Notes: generated from the sequence alone by a model not told the origin. A stretch of DNA of 64,000 nucleotides from Rhinopomastus cyanomelas (GCA_013400115.1 VXBP01002355.1:124001-188000); one strand, 5' to 3'. Shown: positions 23,701-38,700, counted from the first letter of the stretch. A program made the numbers and translations.

Positions 23701-26700
23701 ATCTTATGTATAGGTATCTTCTCTGCCCCCTGGCTATAGGAAGGGATCAGAACAATCTGGTCCATGTTGGCTGCAGGAGAGCTGAAGCAATGAAGGCTCT
23801 GGATTAAAGGTGATTTTAGCTGTTGTCTTTTATTTAAAGATTATATTTCCATGTTTTTCTTACATCTTAGTTCCGATAGCTGTAGCAGTACAACATTGCC
23901 TACATATCCAGTTCTGGGCCCCTCAGTTCAGGAGGGATGTGGAGCTGCTGGGATGAGTCCAGCGTAGGGCAGCGAGGATGATGAAGGAAGTGGAGCACCT
24001 CCCTTATGAGGAGAGGCTGAGGGAGCTGGGTCTCTTTAGCTTAAAGAAGAGGAGGCTGAGGGATGACCTCATTCATGTCTATAAATATTTGAAGGGTGGG
24101 TGTCAGGAGGATAGAGCCAGGCTCTTCAGTGTCATCTAGTGATAGGACAAGGGGAAATGGTTGTAAGCTGGAACATAGGAGGTTTCACATAAATATGAGA
24201 AGGAACTTCTTCACAGTGAGGGTGCCAGAGCACTGGAAGGGGCTGCCCAGGGGATTTGTGGAGTCTCCTTCTCTGGAGATGTTTAAGACCCGCCTGGATG
24301 TGTTCCTGTGTGACTTGGTCTAGGTGATCCTGCTGTGTCAGGGGGATTGAACTAGATGATCTTTTGAGGTCCCTTCCAATCCCTAATGATTCTATGATTC
24401 TGTGATTCTACATACTGGATAATGTAAAGCAAAATGCTCAGAGTTCCTTCTACGTTTGTTTCTGGGATATATAAGCATATGCTACCAGATATCTAGAGAA
24501 AACTAATGTGCCATAAGGATAACATGTTCAATATGTCTTCCTAAAAATCTCTGAATAAATATTTCTTGGAAATCTGTTCTTGTTTGCACAGTGTAGCTGA
24601 AAAACATTCTCGTTTTATCTCGGTACTCAAATTCAGGCACGAAATTATTTTATGGAAAAGTGAAGAAGGTGTCTTGAAGAGAGGAGGCATTTATTGTGCA
24701 CAAAGTCTGTGGCAGGAAACAAACTGTGGCGAGCTCAGCTCAGGGCATACTCTCAGTAACCTACTTTTCCTTCATGTCTCTTTTTAGAATCCATATTCCA
24801 TCTTATTAGGTGGTAGAACATGATTTTTATTGAGCAGCCAACTGAATGTTTTAGATCACTTTTAAGACACTATATATGTCATCTTGTTGGGCTGCATGGT
24901 CTTGCTGATATGCCTGTCTCTGTAAAGTGCTGTTTAATTTCGTGTACTGGTTAGATCAATATACCAGTGTGAAATTATACAGTATTTGTGAATTCTTCAG
25001 ATTTTGGAGTACAAACTGCTTTGCTGGCTTGAGTTTGAATTGAAACTATTTTTAAAAGCAGGGTGTAGGGGGAAAGGAATAACAAGAAATGCTTTTGGAA
25101 AGTCTTTGGTATGTAAAGAAGTACCTTTGGTACGACAGTCCAGTAAGACTGGATTATCCTTCCTGAAACTGGTGCTGGTGCTTTTCCTGCCTTTCTATTG
25201 GTTTAGATGGGCTTCTCAGTTGTCTGCAATATGTTTTATGCCTGGTGAAGTACAGTGAAATAATATTTGCACTGGTTTTTTTTTCCCCCCAAGTATATTT
25301 TTGTCTTATTGCAGTCAAACATACTGGAAATGTGAGAGCCAGTTTATTTGCCAAAAAACATGGGATATGCTTGTAGAAGAACTCTAATCTGTAGTGATTA
25401 CATAGTGCTGTTGATACAGTGGCTTTCACTACTCACCACTAAACTAACTTGCATTACCTTGTACTGGTTAATATCAGACACTATTTTTCCTCTTCTGATG
25501 CGTGAAAGAGATGTGTCCTCTTGAGACGGTTTTGTGCATGATTGAAGTCTTGATTCTCCCTTGCTCTGGCTGGCCTCAATTTGGCTTGCCTGCAGCCCTT
25601 TCCTAGGGGCTTGCCCTCATCTCACACACAGGCTGCTTTCCAGGTATCCCCTCTTTCTCAAACCACTTCTGCATAGTAGAATGGAAATTACCACAGGAAA
25701 GGCATTGGGGGCTGTTCAGAAACACTTCTGGGTTTAGCTTGCATGCTTTCTTCAGCCAAAGTAGTTCAGGAGAGGCTCTGTGATGAGGGATCCTGAATGT
25801 AATCAGCTATTATGTTTGGGGTTTTGAGGCCTATGTTCTGCTCTTGAAGGTGAGTTCTGTTTGGTTGGAAGTAGCAGTCCTGCAGTTATTATGCAAATCA
25901 GTGAGAGGTGTCAGGTGCAATGGAGTTATCTTTTAATCACATACTATGTTAGGCAGAGAAACTGCCACCCAGACAGACTAGCTAGTCAAACTGTGACATG
26001 TTGCAGCGCAGGCACAGCTGGCTGTGTGTGACACGTGTTTGCATTGGGTAGAATTACACTCTGCTTGGGTCAGCTGCTGTAGTTTTGCTGTCTCTTGTCT
26101 TGTAGCCTGTGATCTGTAAGTTAGTATACAAGGATGAAGGTGCATGGTATCGATGAGCAAATTCATGCTTATGATTCCAATAGATGACTAGATCCATGAG
26201 TGCACTTGCTGTGTCTAAAACAAAAGTGTCTAGTTCCATCTTGTTCCTTTATACCAGCTCACTGGACCTTTGGTAACGTGTCCAACTCACTTAATCCGCG
26301 AGAATAAGGTGTATCTGCTTTCATATTATCTTGTGGACCCAGTGAGAGTTTGAGTGGGTTTCATTCATCAAATGGGCTTTGTGCTGAGTTGACTGAGCAT
26401 GAGAGACAGTAAAAGAGATTGCATGAATGTGTAACATTGGGACACGTGGGCTGGGGTGACATGGGGGAAACCATTACTGGCAAAAGAGTGCCAGCTGTTG
26501 CATTCAGCTACATCCCTGCTCTTAGGTCTCTAGTCCTTGTTTCTAGCCTGATCAACTAGTTCCTCTTGCAGTAGGCTTTCTTCTGAGGTAGTGAGTCTGC
26601 TGTGAACTGCAATAATGTGGGTGTGTGTTTAAACATCTCTGTTCAGGTTAAAAAGTATAATGTCACCATTTTGTCTCCTCTTGCCTCTGGAGGCCATCTG

Positions 26701-29700
26701 GTTTTTCTGACTTTTTTTGGAGTGGGACCCCTTGGGAGTGCTTGTTCTCTGTGTTACCTAAATGCAGTGTGTCTGACTGAGGACAGCTTACGTGTGGGTC
26801 ATTCTAGAGCCAGTCCGTTCTGTTACTTGGTTTGGCAAGGGGGCATGTTGGAAAACGATTGCCTCTGTGTATTGTTAATCATGCAGTAAAATGTCCGATT
26901 CACTCATGTCTAGCAGGAGGGCATCACAGAGCCGTTCCCTTCCCTGCAAGATTTTCTAGTGGGGTTTTAATTGTCATGTATTTTAGGGAAATGGAATCTG
27001 CTGCTGATAAGGTAATGGTTTCCTTCTGTTCAAGCAGACTTTAAAAACTGGCAAAGCTTCTTGATAGTAGACAGGAGCATAACATATGAAAATATTTAAA
27101 GAAAATGTCCTGCCTCACTATTGCCTGTATCCTATGCATTTTTATATGCGTGTTTCTCCCATATAATTATGTAGGATGTGCATCACATTGCTGCCTTTGA
27201 AGGAAGTTCCAGGCAGAGGACTAAACAAAACGCTGAAGATATAAAACCAGTGCTCACTTGTTGATTTTTATCAGTTGTTTATTTTGATAGGAAGGGTGCA
27301 ATTCAGGAACAGCCATATGATTACAGCCCAGTGCAACTTCCTCTTCTTCGTTACAGGGCTGCGATAATTTCAGCACACAGAAACGTCCTTGTGTGGAGCG
27401 TGCCATCCTGCCGCTTGTGTGGTTACACTGGGTGAGACCACACAGGTTCTCCGTCTCACAAATTTCCCCCCAGTGTGGGTAATCACTCAGATCTTTTAAA
27501 ATAGGAGGAAATAAATTGCTTGTTTATAGTTTTTTTAATAAATTTATTAACTACTGATCACAGTAATTTGTTAAATTGGTTTAAAAATCAAGATCTCTTA
27601 ATAGAATAGAGTGATTTTGATTTGCCAAGTGGCTTTGCCAAATGACTCTATACCCAAGTTAAATTAGGAATGTATAAGCTGAATGTCAGGTATGCCACCA
27701 CCCCCCTCATTCTGTTACTATGGATTATTTTGCATTGTGATTGGGCTGGGGAAGTAGATGTATAAAGGTTTTTTTAAATCTAAGCAGTGCTTTTTGTAGA
27801 GCCTGACACACAACTTCCGGTTGTTTAAAAGATCCATTCTAAGGAGACTCCTTTAGTTCATACCTAAGTTGGTCACAGGAAATGATGGCTGTGTATCTTC
27901 TTCATTTGCTCTTCAAGAAACAGCTGAACTCAATATTTTAGCCATTTGGTGATGCAGAAAGTGTTGGAGAAGTCCATACTAGGAGTGTGTGGTTTGTTAA
28001 TTTTCCCTGCTGAAGACTGGAGTCCAGTTAGCATTTTCTACAACTGATAGAACCCTACAGCTCTGTCTGGTGCTTATTGTGAGTGCTTACTCCTCACCCG
28101 ACCAGAAAGAACATCTCCCAATCAGTCCACCCAACAACCTGCTCATTGCATGATCTGTATCTGCTGCAGACAAGGTTGTAAGGCATCCTATCCTGTTGCA
28201 GTCAACAGGGGAAACATGCATGTGCCCTAAAAAAGGAATGAGATTTTCCAAGTTTGTTTTACATCACTTGTTTGGTAATAAGGGTAGGAATGTGTGTGGA
28301 TGTTCTTTGCCATTTAAATCTCTCTTTGGTTTAAGCATGAAGAGCTTCACATCTCATTTTGAAATGTCCAGAAGCCATCCTCTCAATGGTGTGCATGTAA
28401 CTATCCCAATAATATTCTTGTGTGTACAAGCTTTACCTTAACAGCAGGTGCTTGAAACATTCTCATCCAAGGAAAAACTTCTTTTGTGAGGCTTCACTTG
28501 CAGAAATATAAACATTTGGTTATGAGAGAACTTTGCTTTTAAAAAGCAAAAAATTGGCTCTTGGGAGCTGGTTGTGCTCCAATGAACATACTTTTCAAAT
28601 GCAGCTCTACAGGACCGGGAATATTATCCATAGGTCTATCTTTGGGGTTTTTTTCTCTCTGGGATGAATCTTCAGATTAAAATTGAGACAATTAAATATC
28701 CTAGATGAGCAAGCACATGGTGGTGCTACACAGGCAAAATCTTTGTGTGTGTGTGTGTGTTTATATATACATATATATTTATATGAACAACTTGCAGAAC
28801 AATTATATGCTTTTGGGGATTTTCCACTTCAGAATGTTTAAGAAGACACAGAGTGAAAATACTCCAGAGACTTGGTAAAAGTTGAGTAACACTTCTGGAA
28901 TAGTCATTCCAGTACTGTTTTGCCTTTTCCAGTCTGTGTTTTCCCGATTGAGCACTTGTCTAGATTAAAACGCTTGCAGGTAGAATTGGCTGAGAATAAA
29001 TTGACTTACCCACATACCCAGACAGGCAAACACCCAAACCCTCAGTATGCTAAAGATACAGTGTGCAGTTTTTAAATTGCAGGGTCACCTCTAACTCATT
29101 TGTGGCTCTCAGTATAAAAGTTGTTAGCTCATAGAATCATAGTGGTGGTTTGCACATGCAGCTTGGAGAGGCAAAAAGGAAATGTTTGGATTGCGTTTGT
29201 CAGCAATACAAAACAATCTGCTGTCGATCAGCTTTGTCCTTCTCTTGCAGTCACAAGGACAGGGCATCTGTAGGCCACGTTTTAGAGCTCTGCAGGCTAC
29301 ATTTGGTCTTTGGGCTGCATGTTGAGCAATCCTCACTTAAAACCTTCAAGGCAATTACCTACAACATGCTCAAAGATGAGACCTTTCAATCTTATAAGAT
29401 TATTTGGTGGCTGCTGGTTGCACTCTTAAAGCACAATCACATCATTACACTCTTCTAAAAAACCAACATAACTGCATTTATCCTATTTGATCATTGACCC
29501 ATGAGAATTCTGCTTCATGCTCCTCATCCTGCCTCACAAAAAAGGAAACCAGCTCTGGAAACCAGCACTTCTTATCTTGTGTAAATAACTGTGAATGTGG
29601 AGGTATGTTAAAGCACAACAGTAATAAATGGTCACAGATAGGGACATGCTTTGACCATTTAGGAGAGAAAAGGTATTGATTCGCTTCTTTGTTTGCCTGA

Positions 29701-32700
29701 TACCTTTGTGGAAAAGAATGGCTGGCTGCAGACAAGGATGTGTGTGTGCGTGTGTCCATAGCTATAGTAAGTTTTTTGGAGAGAGTGTTCCTGTTGGGGT
29801 TATTGGAAAACCAACTGTGTATAAAGACTCTCTGCTTTAATCTTTTCTACACCACACTCAAGTTTATGTGATTTACACCCTCTGTTGCATCCATTGTGTG
29901 CATTTAAAGAAATACCTTTCCGAAGGACACATACAGAAGCTTGTCATGTTGGTAAATGATGTGGAAGAGGGGTGCTGGTGCATTTGTTTGTTTCACAGAC
30001 ATTGTCAGTGATTCTACAGGGTTAGTTTTATGGGTTGCTTCTTATTATTTGTATATATTTTTGTTTATGTGATATTAATACCAAGAATTTGGTTTGCGTG
30101 ACATTAATACCAAAAAAGGCTTTGGAAAGACTGGTACTCAGCCAGCGTGGGAAATTGCTGTTAACCAGAGCCCGTCCTTATCAGGTTTTGCTGTTACATC
30201 TGTTTTCATACATGGAGTTGAAAAAGTGCCTCTTTCCTAGAGGTGCGTTTCAGCTATAGGTGAAAGCAATCAGTCTACTGTAGTTCCCCGCTCTGCCTTC
30301 AGCCCTGCTTTCGCCTTTTTTCCCCTCTGCATTACAGTTACAAGCCTCTCGCAGTACAGTTATAGAAATCTACCCCAGAGAATAAACTTTATTCCTTGTT
30401 TTTACAGAGAAATTCTGAAGTAAATACTTCCCACTGCAATACTTAAGTGCTGAATGTTGCTTTCTATCCACGTAGCATGTAACTTACAAACTCAGTGCAG
30501 GTGGTGCACGTTCACATTTAGATTTGAAACTTTTCATGGCTACGACTTACAATTTTGAACATTCAGCCTCAACTCTTTACTTGTTTACATCCCCCTGTAC
30601 TCAGTACTGATGAGGCCACACATTGAGTATTTGGTTTGGTTTGGGGCAAAAAAAAAGGTAAAAGCAAGATAACAAGGTCTGGAGCAGGTCCAAAGAAAGG
30701 CAACAAAGTTGGTGAAGGGTCTGGAGAACAAGCTGTATGAGGAGTGGCTGAGGGAGCTGGAGCTATGTAGTCTTTAGAGGAGAATCCTCGGGGGAGTCCG
30801 TATTGCTGTCTACAACTACCTGAAAGGAGGTTGTAGAGAGGCAAGCGTTGGTCTCGTCTCACAAGTAANNNNNNNNNNNNNNNNNNNNNNNNNNNNNNNN
30901 NGGGGGGGGGAAGGAAATGGCCTCAGGCTGCACAAGGGGAAGTTTAGGTTGGACATTAGGATAAACTTTATTGAAAGTGTAATCAGGCCTTGGAACAGGC
31001 TGCCCAGGAGAGGGGTTGGATCACCATCCCTGGATGTATTTACAAGTTGTGTAGATGTCAAGCTTAAGGACAGGGTTTAGAGGTCGACTTGGGATAGTTG
31101 GGTTAATGGTTGGATTCAATGATCTTGAAGGTCTTTTCCAACCTAAATGATTTCTGTGATTGATTTCACCACCTGCTTTCTAAAAATATCCCCCTGTGTC
31201 TGCACATTCTGTTGTCTTTGTTGGAGTGAAGTGCCCTCTGAGAGCAACCTTCTCTGTCTAAAAGAAAGTTGTAGCTTGGATTAGATAGGGGTAGAGTTAG
31301 GTGAGATGATCTGGAGAGTTAATGGTCTGTTAGTTACAGGGGAAAAGATAAAAATGGTTTCGTAGAGGGGAAAGGAGAGAGAGAACTGCTACAAAACATG
31401 GACCTCGCATCACTGTAAAAAGTAACGAAGTGGGAAGGAGGTTGAAAAAAATGCAAAGGTTAAGATAATGTATTATTTTTGTTCAGAAATGCTTTAAATT
31501 TTAAGATGCTATTGAAATACTTTAGTGATCCAACTATTTCCAAAACACTCTGATGCAAAAAAATAAGTTTTTTCTTGAGTTTTAGGATTAATTCAAGGTT
31601 GAAGAATTGGTGATGAGCAACATAAACATTTCCCTACTGTACCCTAATTTTGACACACACTGTTGTGACAAAGGGAAACCAAAATAAGTTAGAGGAGCTG
31701 GTTGGTTGCCAAAGGGATGTTGTGGTTTAGACTTGTACAGCTGTGGATTGCAGACAAAGCAACCATGTAGCTGTCAGTGGATTTCGTAGAGATCTCTTTA
31801 AATCCTTTATTTTTTTGATATAAAGAAACAACACAGATAGAAGATCCCAGGAAACAATGGAGACAAGAACAAGAGAGAATGTTAAAAGATTATCTTACGG
31901 TAGCGCAGGATGCTCTCCGTACTCAAAAAGAACTGTACCAGGTGAAAGAACAGAGGCTGGCACTTGCGCTGGATGAGTACGTACGGCTGAATGATGCCTA
32001 CAAAGAAAAATCAAGCTCTCGTACAAGCTGTAAGTACAGTGCACAATACAATGCAAATTCTTTGATCTGTGCCTTGCAGGGAATCCTGTTTCTCTTTAAG
32101 GTGAATTTTCAAGGTTTGCTATGAACGTTTTGTACTCTGGCGTTTTTTAGAGATAGCATCACTACTTTTTAAAAAAAAATTAATATAAAGGTATTCTGCT
32201 GGAGAAAACCTTTTTCTCCTCTGATACAATTGAACTCCTTTGAAGCGTGGTTTAGAGCAGCTGATTCTGAAATCTGTTGGTCATGCAGTTTGCAAGAACA
32301 AAATTCTGCCAAAATGAGGTTCAAGGTAAGTAGGATCTCTTGCACTTCATGGCTGTGAACTAAAATGACCCTACTGTGTTGGCAGGTATCTGCAGCAGAT
32401 CAAGAAGAGACTATGCTGTTTCTTGATAAGAATAGCATACAAAAATTCTGTAACCAGTGTGCCGTGATCAGAGGTGAAGTAGAGATATAAGTCACAGTGT
32501 TGGGCAAGGAACTGACACGCAGTGAAGCACTGTTAGAGGCCTGTTGTTGGCCAAGTATCTCTCTTAGAAGTAGGTAATGTGATAAAAGTAACCTGCAGCT
32601 GCAGAAGAACTGTATGGCAGACCTTTGAGGCTTCTGTGTTAGAGAAATCTTAGAAATTCCAGCTATCAGGAGGCAGTGATAGCAAGGTGAATCACCATGA

Positions 32701-35700
32701 CGACTGGGTACAGAAAGCAAGGGTTAGAAAGCTAGGGAGAACTAGATGCTGCTACTTTAGAATCCTGGAATAGCAAAGGAGTAGAGATGCCAAAAAGTGG
32801 TAGGGGGGAAAAGTGGAATTTATTCATTAATTATTGGCATCCTGCAATGCTGATTTATTTTTTTTTTAATTATAGTGATTTTTCAGTACTTTGTTGTTTT
32901 AGATCAGTGTAGATTTAGATAAAGGTAGGAACTAATTAATGGTTTAAAAGTACTTAAATATTTGCTCTTTTTTTTCTTTGTTTAAAAAGTGTTCTCAGGT
33001 TCCTCATCAAGCACGAAGTATGACCCTGACATTCTGAAGGCTGAAATCTCCACCACGAGATTACGGGTGAGAGTGCTTAACTCACATTGTACTCTCTGTG
33101 TGAAGTTTGTGACTTTATAAGCAGATCTTGAACTAGCAAATGAAACCTTCTATATTCTCATTAAATACCATTCAAAGGCTTAACATTAACTTTTAAAGCC
33201 ATCTCAGTCACTTTCAAATAACATTTAGGTGTGGGTTTAAATAAATCAAGTAACTATTTTCACTTGTATCTGTAATTTTTTAAAGGAAAAGTAAAAATCT
33301 TTAGGCAGAAGTAGAAAAGTGGTAGGCCAAGGTGAGAATGCAGCTAGATTACTGTTTTTACACAATCTTCCTTCTGTGAGAAATGAACCATTAGCTGCAT
33401 GAACTGCCTCACAAATTTTTGTTAGTTTAAAAGAATACTGCTCCGTAACGGTGTGAAACCTTCACTCTGTTTGATAACAATAGAACAGTTCAGAGTTGTC
33501 TGCATTTTGAAACTGGTGATGAACACAAATTGGTTATTTGGTCAGTGGTGCTTAGTGTAGTCTCTAACGGGCTCCATTAATGCATTAATCTTGAATAAGC
33601 ACAAACTGGTGTGGAAGACTAAATGTAAAGTGTTTATAGGGAGTTTGTTTATTCAAGCTGCGGCATACAAAGCTCTGTGGATGGCCTAGGCTTTCTGTAG
33701 CCTGTAGTGAAAAAAATCAGATGAAGGCATGGAGGTAAAAAAAAGACCACCTTGCAACAGTCTTTTGGAACACAGACTCCTCCAGAGCAGAAGCAGCTCA
33801 AGCGACAGAAGTTAGTCAGCTCTTCCGTTGCCCCCTCCTGGTTTCCGCACAGAGCAGCACTCACGCAAGCCTCCAAGAGTATCATCCTCCTTCACCTGCA
33901 GTAAGAGTTATGACCGTGAATCTAAGCAATTAATGTTCTTAAAGGAGCTGTGAAATAGCTCATTAAAAGTTTAAAACTGTGTAGATTGGGAATGGAATAC
34001 AGTGTAAAACTGCTGTATGAACGTTGCCCTCCTAGCTACTTGTACACTCATTCATCCTGTGTCCAGTTTTTCCTGTTAATTAGCACTGATCACCTCCCAG
34101 CTCAGGAACTGCTTCTTGGCTGCAGAGCTACAGTCTGTTCACTGAGGAAAGATGCAGATGTGATAATCACAGTAATTTGTTTTTTGGAGGGAGTCTCCTC
34201 TCTGTTGTTTCTTGGAGTCAAGGAGTCTGATATCCTGCTGGTACCCAAGGCCTGATTGATTGGCATTGCAAAGTCCAAGTTACATGTGTGCCTAAAATGG
34301 GTGACCTGAATCTTGTCTACAGAGTTTAGAAGGGTGCAGTCCAAGAATGTCTGTATCAGCGTAAGGTGTGTTGGCATCCAGAGCCACTGGATATGAAAAT
34401 CATTGAGATAAGAAAAACTGGAGTCCTGTGATGCTAGGGCTGGAAAGTGGTTTTCATGGAAGATGGCAAGAGAGGTATGACTGTTACCATAGTTTTACCT
34501 TGTTTGAGTGCGTGAGGATGCTTGCTAATATGCTGCCTCCTGGCATTTCATGACATATGCATGTATGGTCTTAATGGGAAACAGAGTCATCATTAAGCTG
34601 CAGTCAGCAGGTTCAGATTTGCACATTGTTTAATGAACTATTAGGTCAGATGTACTAAACCTGTTTCTCACACTGGCTGAGGCTTACTGGTATCATCAGG
34701 TTAATGGTGGCTGGAGAGGGGAAACTCAGTATTTGAGGAAGTTCTGAATCGAGCTTTGGCTGTGTTAGCTGCGCTGAATTTGTGCGCGTGGAGCCTTTTT
34801 GGATACATGAATTGCCTGTTGCATGATAGGTCCTGGTGAAAATAAGAGAAATCTGACAGCTGTTGAATGAAATAAGCAGAAGAGAGACCTTTCTCTTAAT
34901 AATAAAGTGAAATGATCTGCTCCTGCGGTGGATTTTGAATTGGGCCATTTGGGATCTTAATTAGTAATCTGTAAGATCATTAATGCCTTGTGTTGTCTGA
35001 ATTATCTCAGCATGTTTTATGCATATGCAGCTAGTAGGGATGCACCTTTATAAATTGGGGTTGGTGATGTTGTTCCATTAGTACTTAAGTGCTGGGAATA
35101 GAAGAGCCTGCATGAAGATGCAGTTATCAGGAAACAAGAGGCCTTTCAGGTTACTGAAGATGGTGTGCAGAAGCAGTAGGAAAGAGGTGAAGGATAAAAG
35201 TAGTGAAGAGTTGTGGACAAGTGGGATTTATATGAAAGTCTTGAAGGAGAAGACAAGGAGGACAAGAGTAGTTTAATGCAAGTGTGGTGCAGTAAACAGT
35301 CTCTGTATTGTGATGTAGGTCACATCTTTCTAGGATGATGTGCTGAACTCACATTTCTTGATAATGAAATGATGATGAATTACTGCAGAGGACACTCAGA
35401 AGATGATCTTGAGGAAAAATTTAAGGGTTTCTGAGAGATCTAATCCTCAAAGTTGAAATTGAGTGTGCCTTCTGTCATTACCATAAATTCACTTTTCTGA
35501 TTTAGAAAAAATAATTTAACCATTCTGTGCTTCTCAAAAAAGTTGGCATCTCTTTCATATTATATACATTATTTAACTTCAAACGTAGAGGAGATACCTG
35601 TTCATTTTCTGTAACCTTGATCAGAACACTTGAAAGATTATTCTTGGGTTTTTTGTGCTGACCAGGGAAGAAATAGTTAGAGAGTACTGAATGTGTGCTG

Positions 35701-38700
35701 AGAGACACTGTCTATTTATTATGCTAACTGTTTTCACAGAATCACAGTGTTACTGAGGCTGGAAAAGACCCCTAAGATCAACTCCAGCCTGTGACCTAAC
35801 ATCACCACATCAACCAGACCTTTTCTTAAATGTCTCCAGGGATGGAGAATCCACCACCTCCCTGGGCAGTCCATTCCAGTGTCTGGTCACCCTTTCCATG
35901 AGGAAGTGCTTCCAAAAATGCAACCTGATCCTCCCCTGGTGCAGCTTCCCTTCCCTCTCTCATCATATCAGTAGTTGCCTGGGAGAAGAGCCTAACCCCC
36001 ACCTGTCTACAGCTTCCCTTAAGGTGATAGAATGATAAGGTCCCTCCCACCTGAGTCTCCTCTTCTCCAGGCTAAACAACCCTAGCTCCCTCAGCCTGTC
36101 CTCATTCCCTTTAGCCTCTTCACCGGCCCCGTTGCTCCTCTGGACCCATTCCAGTACCTCAATCTCTTTCTTGAAGTGAAGGCCTTAGACCTGCCCCCAG
36201 TACTTGTGGTGAGGCCTCCCCAATGCCCAGTATAGGGGGAGAATTACATGCCTTGTTCTGCTGTCCACACTATTCCTGCTACAAGCCAGGATGCCATTGG
36301 CCTTCAGGAGCCAGCAGGGCACCCAGGTGGCCCAGTTCAACCAGTTGTCAACCAGTACTCCCAGGTCCCTCTCTGCCAGGCCGCTCTCCGGCCTCTCATC
36401 CTGCAGTGTGTAGCTGCAGGGGGTTATTGTGGCCAAAATGTAGGACCCTGCACTTGGCCTTGCTAAACCTCATTCTGTTGGCCTCTGCTCATTGACCAAA
36501 TCTATCCAGATCTCTCTGCAGCATCTTCCTCTCCTCCAGCAGATTAACTTTCCCCCACAACTTGGTGTCATCTGTGAATTTACTAAGGGTAAACTTGATC
36601 CCCTCATCCAGGTCATCAGTGAAGATTTTGAGTAGGGCCTGGTGCTGATCCCTGGGGGACACCACTGGTCACTGTAGACCAACTCGATGCGGCACCATTC
36701 AGAACTACTTTCTGTGCCTGGTCATCCAGGCAGTTTTTAACCCAGCAGAAGGTGTGCCCATCCAAGCCATGACCTGACAGCTTATTCTCTCAAGTAAAGC
36801 GGCCTAGTGATGGTAGTTTTCAAAAGACTGAAGCTGGCCCCTCATCTAGATAACAGATTTTGCTTTGAAGAAAATTGAGACCAAAAGCATTTTATTTCTC
36901 TGACAGAAAATTTATTAGCCAGAAGCTACAAACTTCAGTGCCTCAGTATCACTCACAAACCCATATGAAGACCCTGCAAATCACTGGTTGTTTTAGACAC
37001 ACAAATCATTTTATGTTTCTTCGAAAGCTACAGGACCTGCTGCCACTCAGTACATGGAGTGACATGATGTGCTTTAAATAGTGCTGCTTTTTGTTTTTCA
37101 TTTCAGTGGAGGAATGGCACTGAGTAGGAAGGTTTGTAAACGTATTTTTAAATTAATTCCAGACAAAGTGGTCAAAATTCTTAATTTTCATACTCAACTC
37201 TTTAGACAAACTGATTCTGTCTGAGGACCTGTATAAAAAACAAGTGGCAGGTGAGAGCAGGGGTCTTAGAGCAGGCTCTTCCTTTCATCACTTTACTGAT
37301 AGGAAAGCTGAAGACCCTAACGACAGCTCACAGACACTGGGTAGGGAGCAAATGAGGCAAGTGTAGATGAGTAAATTCCAAAACAGCGTGCTGCATTTTT
37401 CAGGGAGCCATTCCTGTCTCAAGTATGCCAAGGATTAATTTGGGTTTGTGTTAAAGTACGCTCCTTTGTAGGCAGTCCAGAAACTTTGTTTTATTATGTT
37501 TGGGAAGTATGACATAAAAAATTAAGTAGAGGGTGTAGTTCATCTCAATTCATAACTATTTTGCAGTGCACTCTAACCTGCCAGCATCTGAAATAGCAAT
37601 ATTAGGACTAAAAAGCAATACAGCCTGCAAATCTAGGGGAAGTAGGGAATGTTTTGCCACGGACATTTCTGTTAAGTAGACACATATATTTGTGATCAAA
37701 ATGTGTTCAGTGGTTGTTGTCTTTAAATGGTACGAACGTTTAGAGATTCAGTGGGGGGGTAAAGCTTTTAAGGGAGGATGGTTCATAGGAAAAAAAAGTA
37801 TAAATAAAAGGAGTCCACACTTTGTCTTTTACAGTGCAAATTACTCGAGAGCTTCCTGGAATGAAAAAGTGAAAATGTAATAAGCCTAAAAATAAACAGG
37901 CATGTCCCTGTAGGACAGTTGGAATGCATGCTTAGCAAGTGAGAAGTAAATTACTTGTTAAAGTTCTCTCAGGTTTAATAACACAGTGTGCTATTGATAC
38001 AAATAAGGAATGTGATTTAATCTGCTCGTGTCCCTTTCATACTAAAGCATGTTGCCCATAGACAACAGGAAAAGCACAAATCCTTTTGTTTTTAATGTGT
38101 GTCAGTAGAGCAGTTACTCTCCTTTTTTTGTCTCCTCTGATGTAAAGAGTACATTAATTGTTCAAAGCCATGCGTTACGCTGTTCAACAAGAGACATTTT
38201 CTAACTCTTGCTTTGATTTAACACACAAGGTTAAGAAGCTGAAGAGGGAACTCTCTCAGATGAAGCAAGAGCTGCTGTACAAGGAACAGGGCTTTGAAAC
38301 ACTGCAACAGTGAGTACAAGAAAGTAGTCGAAGCTCACTTGATTCAGTTGCTCTATTTCTAGTTTTGCCATGGAATTTAATCCATCTTATGTGAGAGAAT
38401 TATTGGGGCGGTGGAAGGAAAAGAGTATCTAGTATCTCTTTGTTGTAGTGAGGAAGCAGGAAATGTGTAGAAGTGGCAAACCTATTGCCCAAGTGTTAAC
38501 ATGAGAAGTCTGTTTACCCCTCCTATTTTTAATTCCCATGAGGCAGCTTCTGTTGCAAAGAGGCAGAAAGAAGGGCAGTGATTAAGGGTCTCAAGGAAGA
38601 ATGTAGCTGCTTTGCATGTTATGTTGAAAATGTTTTTAAAAATTTTTTAAAAATAATTAGGTCTTTCTTTTCCTCCATCTCCACCTTTGAGCTCAAAGGA

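Larger units (their letters stand above)
17752..31825 (+). other. WWC2: WWC2 intron 2 (14.1 kb)
   Basis: Contents: CR1 pieces at 18470, 19690, 22656, 23886 and 30588; a candidate LTR at 23263-23492; a TG/TA microsatellite at 28744; a 16-base tandem repeat at 22951; and a 33-N gap at 30869-30901. The remaining sequence is unique and AT-rich, with no supported gene or RNA. 27340-27490 is a slightly more GC- and CpG-rich patch of unknown nature. Confidence 0.9.

Noticed and set aside
29128..29146. CATAGAATCATAG as a CR1 tail
   Set aside because: Only a few bases of tail-like sequence and no GGACCT or GATCAT block follows.
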